DNA of 64,000 nucleotides from Ricordea florida. Lineage: Eukaryota; Cnidaria; Anthozoa; Corallimorpharia; Ricordeidae. A model generated the notes under the pieces. It did not search any database. It was not told where the DNA came from and saw nothing but the letters and a program-made list of their open reading frames with translations. Position 1 is the first letter of the stretch, and each line of letters begins with the position of its first letter. Where the stretch lies: the NCBI GenBank assembly GCA_949710005.1, contig OX453283.1, forward strand, positions 22,795,704 through 22,859,703. The letters run 5' to 3'. The position numbers were made by a program, and so were the translations under genes. This document shows, in pieces, positions 20,702 through 33,357 of this stretch.

Positions 20702-23700
20702 TTCAGATTAAGCCATGCAGTGTGAATTTGGTAAGCCACTGAACTGCATTTTTATTATACAGTGTGGTTTTGTAAAGCTACTGAACAGTACTAAACTGTG
20801 GTACTGTTTGGTTTACTATAAAGTGTGGTTCTAACTTTTTCATCTGTGAATCAAACCATGCAGTGCAATGTCTGTTTTACCATACAGTGTGGTTCTTACT
20901 CTGTCTCATAAAAGAACATTGATTAAAATGCACTTATACTGGAAAATATAGGCATTTTGATGTACTGCGCAAGAAAGGAATGAGTCCTTGATTAACAATC
21001 CTTTCAGGGTGAGGTTCAGTGGTGTTCCTAACACTGTGGGACATTTCAAGTAAGAGGCAGTGAAATGTAACCGTGGAAGAAGGTTACCATGTTTTTATGT
21101 CTACTTACACACAGGTTCTTGTGGTGTTTTGCTTTACGCACTGTCCGCCGTAGAAACAGTAAGCGTCAAAGCAATCTGAGAGAACAGAAGATAACTCTTT
21201 CACTTTAAGAAAAGACCCGAAAGCAACTAAATACGCTAGTACACAACAAATTATCCGTTTACTTTTAGTTAACCGACTGGGCGTCCTGTGGCTTGGTATC
21301 TCTGAAGAGCCTCACACCTGACCCTACCCGGGACTTAAACACACCAACGTTACCCTAGCTTCACCTTCGCAACTATAATCGGATTTTCACTTCAACTCTA
21401 TAGCCCAAGTCTTAACTTCCTAACACCACTTGGGTCTTTATTTCCTCGACTGTACCTCTAACTCCCCAACCGGTTATACCCGGGTAACTTACCTCCGCGG
21501 CTACATCCGTGTCTTTACTTCCCTGAATCCATCTAGACCTTCACCTCACCGATTCTACCCAAAGCTCCACAAACACATTTCTCGCCCCGTTTTTATTTGC
21601 TGACCTCTACCCAAGTCTCATCTTCGCTTCTTTAATTGGGTTTCCCTCAATGCCCCGTCGTACCTCCTCCGATGCCGCCCGGGTGTTAAGCTCACTGACT
21701 CGATACGGGGTTCAACGCATGGAAATCTCCAATTCAATCCCAGTCACACTTTTTCTCAATTCCATTCGGGACTTTGCCTTCCCAGCTCCACTTAAGTATC
21801 ACCTTTTTAATTCCATTCGTGTCTCTCCCTTGCCGGTTCTTACCGGTTTTGCCTCCTGCCTCTTCCCTATTTAAGTCGGGATTTCTATTCCTCGGATGGC
21901 ACCCGGGTGTTCAGCTCCCCGATTCTAACCGGGTTTCCAGCTCGATTACTCAACTCTAGTTTCACATTCCTAACTCTAATCGTGCCTTTACCTCAGGCAA
22001 ATCCACCCAAATTCAACCTTCTTAATTCCAATCACGTCTACACCTCCTTGACTTTGTTCGGGTTTTCAACATCTCCGATGCGACCCGGGTCTTACGTTTC
22101 CCGATCTTCCGGGTTTTCACTTTCGTAGATGCCACCCGGGGCTTCCGCCCTCGACTTAACCGGTTTTTGACCTCCCTGGAAATACCAATTATAAACAGCT
22201 CTTCTCAAGGGTGTTTTACCTCCACAGAAGTTCTTGATCTGAAGATCTTTGTATCCACAACTGTTTTGCTCTTTGCAAATCTTGTCGGACGACACGCAGT
22301 CATTATCACAAGGGACGAGCGGAGACACGCAGTTGCTCTGATTCTTCTGCTCACAAATGTCACCATCTAATATGAGCTTACCAATTGGACAGCTGGAAAC
22401 AACAAATGCTATCGTTACAATTTAGCCGAGGCTGGCGTGACGTTCAAATAATACAGTAATATATTATTCCACTATTACGTCATTTAGTCATAGAAGGTCA
22501 AGACAACACGCAAAATATGGTATCGTATTACACTGTAAAGTCCCCGTTTGACCAGTTTTCTAAAGGAGGATAAAAAACAAAGAATGGCCGGACTGGACAA
22601 ATCAAATTCCGACTTGCTTACAGCTTGACTTTCTGGACGATGAGCGTATTGCAGCAGCCAACTCCTTCATTGGACAGACAGAAAACATTGAAACAAATAC
22701 GCTCGCCAAATGAAGAGTGTTGAGAGTTGCCGCTTTCTGTACTCTAGTTCAAAAGGTGTAGATTCTTGATGAAATTCAGTGGAATGATAGCGGAGCTCCA
22801 CAGCGGCTCGAAGAGCCGCAGAGCGGAGCCCCATAACTACCGTGCGAGGATAGAAATTGAGAAAACCATGCGTTTGAGTTTTCATGGTCATCGTGGCTAG
22901 CGGCATGGCTTGCGGGCGCGTGCGCCTAGCGACGACGACGACGTTGTCCCAACATGGCGGCCATAGTCATCCAGGATATTTAGAAGGTCTTAAACCGAAA
23001 CGAGGCTTTGTTTTTCGCGCGATGGCTCTTCCGTTGAGTCGCGAGCTAGATGTTTTTTTTTTTTTTTAAGATTTATTTCAGCTATCGAATCTTCTTTAAG
23101 TAGTTGCGTACACCAGGCGTATTTAATAACTTTAGTGACAGCATTTTCAATGTGTGAGGGTCTGTGTGAGGAGCTCCGCTTTTAGGCTTGCCTAAATCTA
23201 TTTAATAAACCTCTTATTCGATGCTTTGCGAGATAATACGCTCGGACATTGCTCGCGTTTTTCCTACGCTGCTCGTAAAACATATTGCGTATTTTCTCGC
23301 AAAACATTGATTAAAGTGTATATAGTACTGCTTGTTTTACTATACAGTGTGGCTCTAACTTTTTCACCTGTGGATCCAAACCATGCAGTGTGACCGTTCT
23401 TTGTAAAGCTACTGAACAGTACTGTACTGTGGTACTGCTTGTTTTACTATACAGTGTGGTTCTAACTTTTTCTTCTGTGGATCAAACCATGCAGTGTGAC
23501 CATTCTTTGTAAAGCTACTGAACAGTACTGTACTGTGGTACTGCTTGTTTTACCATACAGTGTGGCTCTAACTTTTTCATCTGTGGATCAAACCATGCAG
23601 TGTGACCGTTCTTTGTAAAGCTACTGAACAATACTGTACTGTGGTACAGTTTGTTTTACTATACACTGTGGTTCTAACTTTTTCATCGGTGGATCAAACC

Positions 23701-26700
23701 ATGCAGTGTGACCATTCTTTGTAAAGCTACTGAACAGTACTGTACTGTGGTACAGTTTGTTTTGCTATACACTGTGGTTCTAACTTTTTCATCGGTGGAT
23801 CAAACCATGCAGTGTGACCATTCTTTGTAAAGCTACTGAACAGTACTGTACTGTGGTACAGTTTGTTTTACTATACACTGTGGTTCTAACTTTTTCATCG
23901 GTGGATCAAACCATGCAGTGTGACCATTCTTTGTAAAGCTACTGAACAGTACTGTACTGTGGTACAGTTTGTTTTACTATACACTGTGGTTCTAACTTTT
24001 TCATCGGTGGATCAAACCATGCAGTGTGACCGTTCTTTGTAAAGCTACTGAACAGTACTGTACTGTGGTACTGTTTGTTTTGCTATACACTGTGGATCCA
24101 AGCATGCAGGGTGATCATTTTTCTATTTAACAATGTCTCAGTGTACTTTTTGCTTTACCAATTTGATGAGCAGGACTATTTTAACACTTAAGTATACAAA
24201 ACGTTGGAATCAATTAGATAAAGTAGCAATTATTGATTTTCCGGATCAATGTCAGTATCTGGGCAACTGTACACCTACCCCTCCCCTAACCCAACACTAA
24301 CGCTAGAACTTGTTGGGTTAGGGGAGGGGTAGGTGCTCAGTTGCCCAGATACTTCCACTGATCCGATTTTCCTTTATCGCTTTTACCCACGAAAAAAAAT
24401 ACTACTTACATACAAGCCTTGAAACCCTCATGGTCAAGGAAACATTCGCCACCATTCTGGCAGTGGCTATTCACGCAACCTAAGCATGGAAACAAAGGAC
24501 AAATCGAGAGTCCCAGTTACAGTGATCAGCATACACGTTCACTTTGTGTTATTCATACAATATAATGGCAAAAGGTAATGAGAATATAAGGAAATGATCA
24601 ACAAGTAGAGAATTCTGTTAATGGCGGTGTATGAAATATACTGGGATCATATTAATTGCTTGATGCTTTAAGGCGCAATTCGTGACATCAATGAGCAAAA
24701 AGTGTTTGAAGAAACCTTAAGTTGAAGTAGAATCAAAAAAACCATATTAGATGGAAGTGGCACCTAATTATGCGGATATCGATAACCATGCTTTCATTTG
24801 AAGTTCGGCTGGAATAACAAGAAGTGAGTTTACAGAAATTTCCTTTGTAAACTTGCAGATGTGACTTATAGTCTCCTTCGCAGCAAATTTCTGATTCGCT
24901 ATGCTAGAGGACTCAACTGCAGCCACATCTTTAAGCGTCTATCTCGTCTTCTGTATTTTTTAAGAGTAGATAGCTGTTTGGAAAGGTTTTTTTCGAATTC
25001 CACCTAGTTTTTGCCTTGAAATCGTCGTTTAAAGTTCCTACTTGAGCCGCACCTATCAAACTTGACCAAGCATGCATGTTTAAAAATATTTAATGGGAAC
25101 CAAATCAGTAAGTGATGTCAAACCAGGAATAGATCCATGCCCCCTTACTATCTCGGTTAAGTTTGATGGGTGTGGCTCAATCAGGAACTTTGAAGGACGA
25201 TTTCAGGGCAAAAACACGGCGGAATTCGAAAAAAATATTTTTTTGAACAGCTATCTAATCTTAATGTACATACCAGAACCACAAAAAACGGAAGACGATA
25301 TAGACACTTTAACAGGGACGGCCTATTTAATCGTGGTCAATTAATATTGACGGACAGAGAATCGAAACACATCCGGATTTTGAGAATAAGCCACCAAGTT
25401 GAGGTCGGCTGTGTTTACGGACATAAGAAAATAAATAGACGACTTTCATCAATGGCGGCCGATTTATTATTCTTTTGTATGTATGTTAATTAGAGCCACT
25501 GGCCTCATTTTGGAACAAAAATTCTATTGAATTTTGGACATCCTAACGAGGCCAGTAAGGTTCGTTACAATGAAAACAAAATAATAATAAATTGGCCGCC
25601 ATTTATGAAAGTGGTCTATAGATCTCCAAACTTACGTCCACAAAGTGCAGTGATGCGTGACGCGCTCAGTTGACACGTGACCTTCTTGCTACAGATATCC
25701 CGTATCTCCACACACTGTTTATTACACAACACCTGTGTCTTAGTGCATTGAATCTGATCACAGTACTGCCCTGTGAATCCTGGGGGACACCTGCAACGAG
25801 AGAAGATCGATGCAACTGAAAAACTTCATGGCCAGCTGTTGTCAGAGTAACGCTCTGATTTAGATACACTCCACTATTTGAACAAAACACAAGCGTATAA
25901 CTTGTGTCCAGTTTATGTAAATAAATTATGATAAACATTGGAGCAATAATAACTGAAGAAGCTCCTCTAAACTGCAGTTTCTATGGATTTACCGGCGTAA
26001 TAAACCACGCGGGATGTTGGGAGAATACGACATGGGATTATGAATAACGAGCCGGAGACAAGTGACTTAAACCCCTTCCCAACATCCCAAGTGGTTTGTT
26101 ACGTCGGTTAACCCATAGAAACTGGGGTTTATTGCTTTTATAAAATAACTTAATACAAAAACAGAAAATGTTCCTCTTTTCTATGGGTTTACCGACAAAA
26201 TAACCCATAGGTTTTTGAGAAATTAGCGCGCGCATAGTATCTGAGTAATTTTATAAAACAGTATAAAGGCCACTTCAACGATAATTAGTTCGATAATGGT
26301 GATAATGATGTCGATGATGATTTAGTTTTACGCTCCACTAACACTTCACTTCACCTTTTTTCATGAACTTATTTCTAATCTGAAGAAAGGAAAATCTGAG
26401 GTGATGCTGTTTGGTATATATCTTATGTAATTCCCGTTGGGAAAAGTCACATTCTTTCACCTGGCGTGTTCTCTCCTCAGCACACACATTCCACAAGCGT
26501 AGGATCGTTGAGGGGCTAATGATCCAACAATTCCGCCCCAGTTTGAACAAACAAGTCATTTCTTCTGTGTCCAAACTTTTCCCAACGGGAATTGCATAAG
26601 ATATATATACATGCGTGCGGACGGTCATTTTTAATCCTGATGATGGCAAACAGCCGAAAACGTTTGGTTTTCCCTTTTTAACTTTTTAACAATTTTTTTT

Positions 26701-27502
26701 TTACCTTTTAGCCTTGTATATAAGATACATATTAATCAGTTGTTTGTTATCTCATTTCTTACTCAGTCAGTTATCTCATTTCTTACTTGCATTTTGCCTC
26801 ATCGTTGTCTATATAGCAAGTTCCACCGTTGTTGCAATAGTTTTTGGGACAGGCTGAAAAAAAAAATAACAAAACAAGAGATAAGCTTTTCTTAAAGCAA
26901 TTCCACAAAAGCACTGTTAACTCGCAAATTCAACACCCTGCCATAAACGGGTAACGTGAACCGAGAAAACTATCTACAGATGTTGAATTGATCAAACTAC
27001 TAACTTATTAACCCTAAGTATACCGCGATAGAAGACACAGAAAGAAGAATGACTGGTCAATTTAGCGGGCCGTACTTCACTGTACGGCCCGCTAAATTCA
27101 AAAGTTTGTTTTGAGATATAATAAATATCTTACAGACCTCGTTTTCTCGGTCCGTACTGTAAGTTATGGATCCTTGTTTTTTCCGCTTGGGCGATAAATC
27201 GGAGCGGAAAAAAGTCGATCCGCAGCAGGGTTGGCGCAGTGGTGAGAGCGCTCGCCTTCCACCAATGTGGCCCGGGTTCGATTCCCGGCCCCGGCGTCAT
27301 ATGTGGGCTGAGTTTGTTGGTTCTGTACTCTGCTCCGAGAGGTTTTTCTCCGGGTACTCCGGTTTTCCCCTCTCCACAAAAACCAGCATTTGATTTGATT
27401 TGATTGATTTAATTTAATATGATTTGATTTGATTTAATTTGTGCTTTACAGTGTCCCCAATTAGTACATCAGTGCTAGATATAGTTGACACTCAAATAAA
27501 GG

Positions 27503-27544
<42 letters not shown>

Positions 27545-30500
27545 TACAGTACGGACCTCGAACTCGGTTAGTGAGAGGTATTGGATCAGTATCAGTTTCT
27601 GGGCAACCGTGCACCTACCCCTCCCCTAAACCAACATTAACGCTAACTTTTTAACTCATTATAACTTGTTGGATTAGGGGAGGGGTAGGTGCACAGTTGC
27701 CCAGAAACTGATATTGATCCGAGGTATTTATCTTATCTGTATTGCAATTTACCTTTACAGGTCTTCGCAAAATCCGCTGGGCTAAGGCCACAGTCAACGT
27801 TGTAGTTACAAACGTCTGACTTATTGGCACAGAACCAGTGGCCTATCTTGCACATAATCTCGTCTGCAGGACACGCACAATTCTGGCAAATTTCACACCT
27901 TGTTCCATTGTAGTTCGGGCTACAGCTAAAGGATGAACAGATATCCATTTAAACATTTTCACTGAGCAAAGTTAACAATACGTAGCTTCTCTTCGTATGT
28001 ATTAACCGCTGTCAACACATATAACGACCCTTTCACTTTGACATTCAGATACTAGCAGTACATAACATTATATTTGTTACATGAATCTACCTTAATGGCT
28101 ATGTTCCCACGAGTCTCCTATAGCTCCGTGGTAGAGTCCGAACTGGAATTCAGAAGGTATTGGGTCCGATTCCAATAGAGCCTATAAAGCCTATTTACTC
28201 ACGTGATCAGCGGGCATGTTTTTAACGGAAACAAAAGAAGATGTTTGTATAAGAATAGAATTTCGTTCCTGTGGGATCAGTTTGGGACACCAACATGGCC
28301 GCCTTTATATATTTTAATATATTCAGTTCTAGCCTGCTCAACATAATAATTCTCGGGTTTTAGACTCGTAGCAACAACGCAGCTTTTAAGCTGACGCAAT
28401 TCATGTCCCATTCGTTCCACTGAATACAATTCTGATCAAAGCACAAACACAAACTTCACAAACTCATTGAAAATGCATAAGAGCGAATAACAATGAAAAT
28501 CAGGCACCTTGAGGTGTTTGGATACCTCATGAACCACGGCTTGTCTTTGAATTTTTGATTTGTCCATCCAAATAATTTCTTTTGAAAACTTATATCAAAC
28601 AACCGGAGCATCGCCGAGATTACTCCGCTGCGCGTTTTATTTTCAGCTCTCTCCTTAGTTAGATCTGTGATGAGTCTCGCGTTTGATTTATTACATAACA
28701 ACGACCAGTAAAGCTCGGAGAACTCACATTCCATTCCTATCAATAAATGCTCTACACCACTGAGTGCATCTGTACAACAGGTAATTGTTACCCATTAACT
28801 ATTGCATTCAGCTGAATAAAATTATTGTTGTTGTTGTTGTTACTTACACGCAGTACGGCCTGCCGTAGTTATCTAACTGGCATTTTCCATTGATACAATA
28901 ACCTTTAAGGCAATCTGGAAAGAAAACGAGCAACACAGTGGCTTGAAGACCGGCTTCAAACTTTAATATCTGTTTAATTTAATCACAGGCTGAAGAATTG
29001 AACGTAGTACTTAACAGTTTAGTTTGTAGTATAACGGGATAAGTCTCGATGTCTGGTCGCAATTCTGAGAACTTTATAAAGGGAAACGTTAACCTGCAGT
29101 TTCTATGGATTTACCGGCGTAATAAACCACGCGGGACGTTGGGAGAATACGACACGGGATTATGAATAACGAGCCGCAGACAAGTGACTTAAACCCCTTC
29201 CCAACATCCCAAGTGGTTTGTTACGTCGGTTAACCCATAGAAACTGGGGTTTATTGCTTTTATAAAATAACTTAATACAAAAACAGAAAATGTTCCTCTT
29301 TTCTATGGGTTTACCGGCACAATAACCCGTAGGTTTTCGAGAAATTGGCGCGCGCATAGTATCTGAGTAATTTTATAAAACAGTATAAAGGCCACTTTAA
29401 CGATCATTAGTTCGATAATGGTGATAATAGTATAACGGGATAAGCCTCGATGTCTGGTCGCAATTCTGAGAACTTTATAAAGGGAAACGTTAACCTGGTC
29501 TTCCTCTGAAAGTAAATCCCGAGTTTTTGTTAACAACGTTCCTCTACATTTTAATCCAATGAATCTCGGACTTGACGCATACGCATTAGGATTCCGATAG
29601 CGAGTAGTGACAAAACGAAGCCCAAAATTCAGTACTAGCGTTCCCTCTAGAGACGCACGAGTAAAAAGCTGTTTTGGCGTGGGCATCAAAGAAGGAAGGG
29701 TAAACGGTAAAAGAGACAGAAGATGCCCATGAAAAGAATGTAAAGGGGAAATATTAACGATGTTTTAACATAGTCCATTAGAAATGGGAAGATAGTCATT
29801 GATAGGTAGAAAACGTTTCCCAATGGCGGTCAAAGATGAGAGAATCACTGAGATAGCAGCTGGAGAGAGCACGAGATGTACTTTGACCAGTGTGACGAAA
29901 CAAGTCACTAAAAGATTGCCAAAGCTAAAAACTTAACTTTGCAAAAGGGATTCAATGTTAAACTTTTAATACTTGTACGAATGTATGTCTTACAAGCAGA
30001 AATCGATAGTCGAATGCAGTAGCAAGATGATTAAACTACTCCGCCCTGAATCTTGTGTTTATTTTAAAAACGTCAGGGGGAAACTCACCGCAATGAGCCT
30101 CATCACTCCAGTCTGGACAATCCTTTTGTTTATTGCACTGTAAAGTCCTGTTCAGACAATGTTTCGTTGCCGGACAGTAGATTTGAAGATTACGACACTG
30201 GTTATCTAAAAAAATAAGAACTATCAAATTTTAGTTATGCTTTTGACTCCAATAGTGATCAAGCTAAAATTTCTCCTAGTGACATTATTAGTCGGTAATG
30301 CTTACTGCTAATGGGAATAAAAAAGAAACGATCATCAACAAAGAATTGTCCTGTTTTCACACACTCTACTTGCTGGTACTCTATGAAATGTATGAAGACC
30401 AGTGGGGAGAATTTAAATCTTGACAATGAGGGCGCTTACCAAAAGTCAGAACTGACCAGCCGGGCAGGTCAAATTCAAAATGAATTAGGCTTGTTTTGAG

Positions 30501-33297
30501 AGTTTTCGTTAAAAACCTGTCACTGCTATACATGCTATGTAGCAACAAACTGATCTGGCAGGACAGTTCTGATTGATAGTGGAATTCTCTTTACAAATGG
30601 ACTGGTCTGACCGGCCAGTTCTGGCTAAGGGACGGACCATTAGAAAAGTGATGGGGGGGGGGGGGGTGGGGAAAAAAACAAAAAAAAAATTCATGCAAAG
30701 AAGAAGGTAAAAAAAAAAATTCATGCAGAAGGAAGGTCCAATTGTGACTTTTTCACACGTAGAAAAAAAAAATTCGTGCAGAGGGGTTCACCTGAAAAAA
30801 AAATTCCTGCACAAGCAGTGAGCGAAAAAAAAATTCGTGCAAGCTGAAAATTCCCCACCCCCTTCCCCTCCATCACTTTTCTAATGGTCCGTCCCTATAA
30901 GACGCAGAGGTTCAGGAGTTTCTGCAAAAACGTGCCCTACGTTCGATTTATTTCAAACCCTTTAGATTCCATGTGGTACCGTTGTTCAAATTATCTAATG
31001 CTCTTCCTCTCAATCTTCTTTATTTTAAAACAATCTGCCTTCTTATGCACGATGTATTCAATAATGTAACGCCTGCGAACATTTCCAACATATTTACTTA
31101 TTCGTCGCAAATATATCATCATTATACACGATTTTCTGCGGCTGGCAATTTCTACATTGAACACTTGAGAACAGACCATAAGAGAAATTCTTTCTTAAGT
31201 ATTGGTGCAAAGAAATGGAATAGCGTTGCCGATGGTCATCGTGCTCTACCTAAATATAAATTTAAGAATTTCATACAGAGTCGGCTAATGAATATTTTAA
31301 CACAGGAGGATAATTATGTTGGCGTGCAAACTTTAGTTCAAATATTTAGTAAATATTGACATTTGCTTTATTTACCTACTTTCAAATATAATCGTACTTA
31401 CTGTTTTTGTTTTTATATTCAATATGCTGATGTTCGTGTATCAGCTTCCCTTTTTGTTATGTTTCAACCCTGTTGTTGTTATAATTGTCATTATCTTTTT
31501 TTATTTTTCCTTCCCGTCCCGATTATCTAGGCTATTTTGCGGGTAAGGATTGATGGAAAAATGTAAATCAAGAGTGTTTAATAAAGTTGAAAGTTGAAAG
31601 TTTCTTTTCTTGTTAGCAGCTCCCCTTTTGCCATTCAATTTTCTTTCTAATTTTACTCTTTATTTTTAAAATTCTTACCACTGGACTGGCGGCCTCCTGA
31701 GTAGGTTTAAAAGATTTAGTAGTTTTTGTGTTCTCTAGTGTCCTTGTTCCTTTTCTCTTTTCTCCGTTGTTTCTAATTTGTGGAAATACTTCTACTGTGA
31801 GTTCTTCAGTCTATTGCTGTAGTATAGTAGTTTTTATATGATTGTTCACGAAGCCTTCAATCTGCTTTGTTCTTTTGTTTTTCATGTTTTAAACCTTTGT
31901 AACCGTTTGTAAATAAAAAAAAAATAAAAAAATAAAAAAATAAAAAAATAAAAAAATAAATAAAAAATAAATAATAACAAAAAAAATTAAATCAAGAAAA
32001 AAAATTTAAAAAAATAAAAAAATAAAAAAAATAAACAAAAAAAAAATAAATTAATTAGATAAAAAAAAATCAATAAAAAAAAGTTGAAAGTTTCTTACCG
32101 CACTCTGCGTCTGTGCCCTCGTCTGAGTGGTCTAAGCAGTCTGGATAGCGGTCACATACGAAGCTGGACTTGATACATTCGCCGTTTCTGCATCTGAACT
32201 GGTCACGATTACATTGGCCGGGGGTGACTGAGAACCAAAGATATCACACAGCATTAAACAGGTTTGACCGGATTCCATCATATTAAACAAGATTAGATCA
32301 GGTTTGAGGAGAGGCGCATTCTTCGTAAGAAAGCGTCACAAAGAATCAGCACCTTTTCATTCAAACTGCACGTGCAAAAGGCCACTGCAGATCACGACTA
32401 ATCGTGATATGTCTGTGTAAAGTCACGAGCAGTTTATAAGTTCACTGTTCTGGTCGCGCGATAAATCACGTTACAACTTGCGCCAAATCTCTTTAAAACG
32501 TCATGGGAAACCGCCCTTTAAAATCTGCAACTTCCAAACCGTCTTTCTCAAAGAATGGATTAACGTGCTATTACCGTTGTAAAAAGATTACCGCGCCGAG
32601 CAAACATAAGATAACAATTCGGACTGTTTATAAAATTATGACATCGATATAACACTTAATGTTCCACACTAACGTGCAGGGAAGTACATACCATTTCCTT
32701 GAGAAACTACGCAAGCGACACGGGAAAAGAAAGGGTTAACTATTAAAGGTTCAGAAAAGGTACACTAACCGTGTGAGCAATCTGAGAATGATATATCGTC
32801 AAGAGCGATGTCGCTAGCCGATGTGGGCCCGCGCTCAGCTTCAAAGATCACTTGGAATTTTTGACTTTTGCTTATTTCTCCAGTAAAGTTGTATGATCCT
32901 CGGTTCCATGCGTCGCCTTGGTTACCGCCTATTTTCCATGCCTGCGGGGTCGCAAAGAGAAAAATGAAACAAATGTGGTAGGCGGTGATAAGCTCAAAAC
33001 ACTGGAAAAACCGGTTTATAGCAGGCGTAGGGAAATTTGCGTCTCCCGTACTCTTGAACAGCGTAGGTACGAAACATGATCACCTCAGCTGAAAATGAGG
33101 ACCAGTTTTCAAACAATGGAACCATCGCCTTTAAACCATGAACCGAGCTCAGTGGTCTTGCCCTCGTAAGTCGTCTTCAGCATAGTGTAAAGCGTGGTAG
33201 TGATTCACGGTGAAGGTCGTAGGTTTAAAGCCTCTAGGGAAATTCGGAATTCTCCGAGTTGGCCTCAAAAAATACATATTTTACAATGCAACCTTTC

Positions 33298-33357
<60 letters not shown>

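Noticed and set aside
23330..24115. Regularly spaced repeat resembling a CRISPR array
   Set aside because: The 106-bp units are contiguous with no unique spacers, and the genome is eukaryotic.
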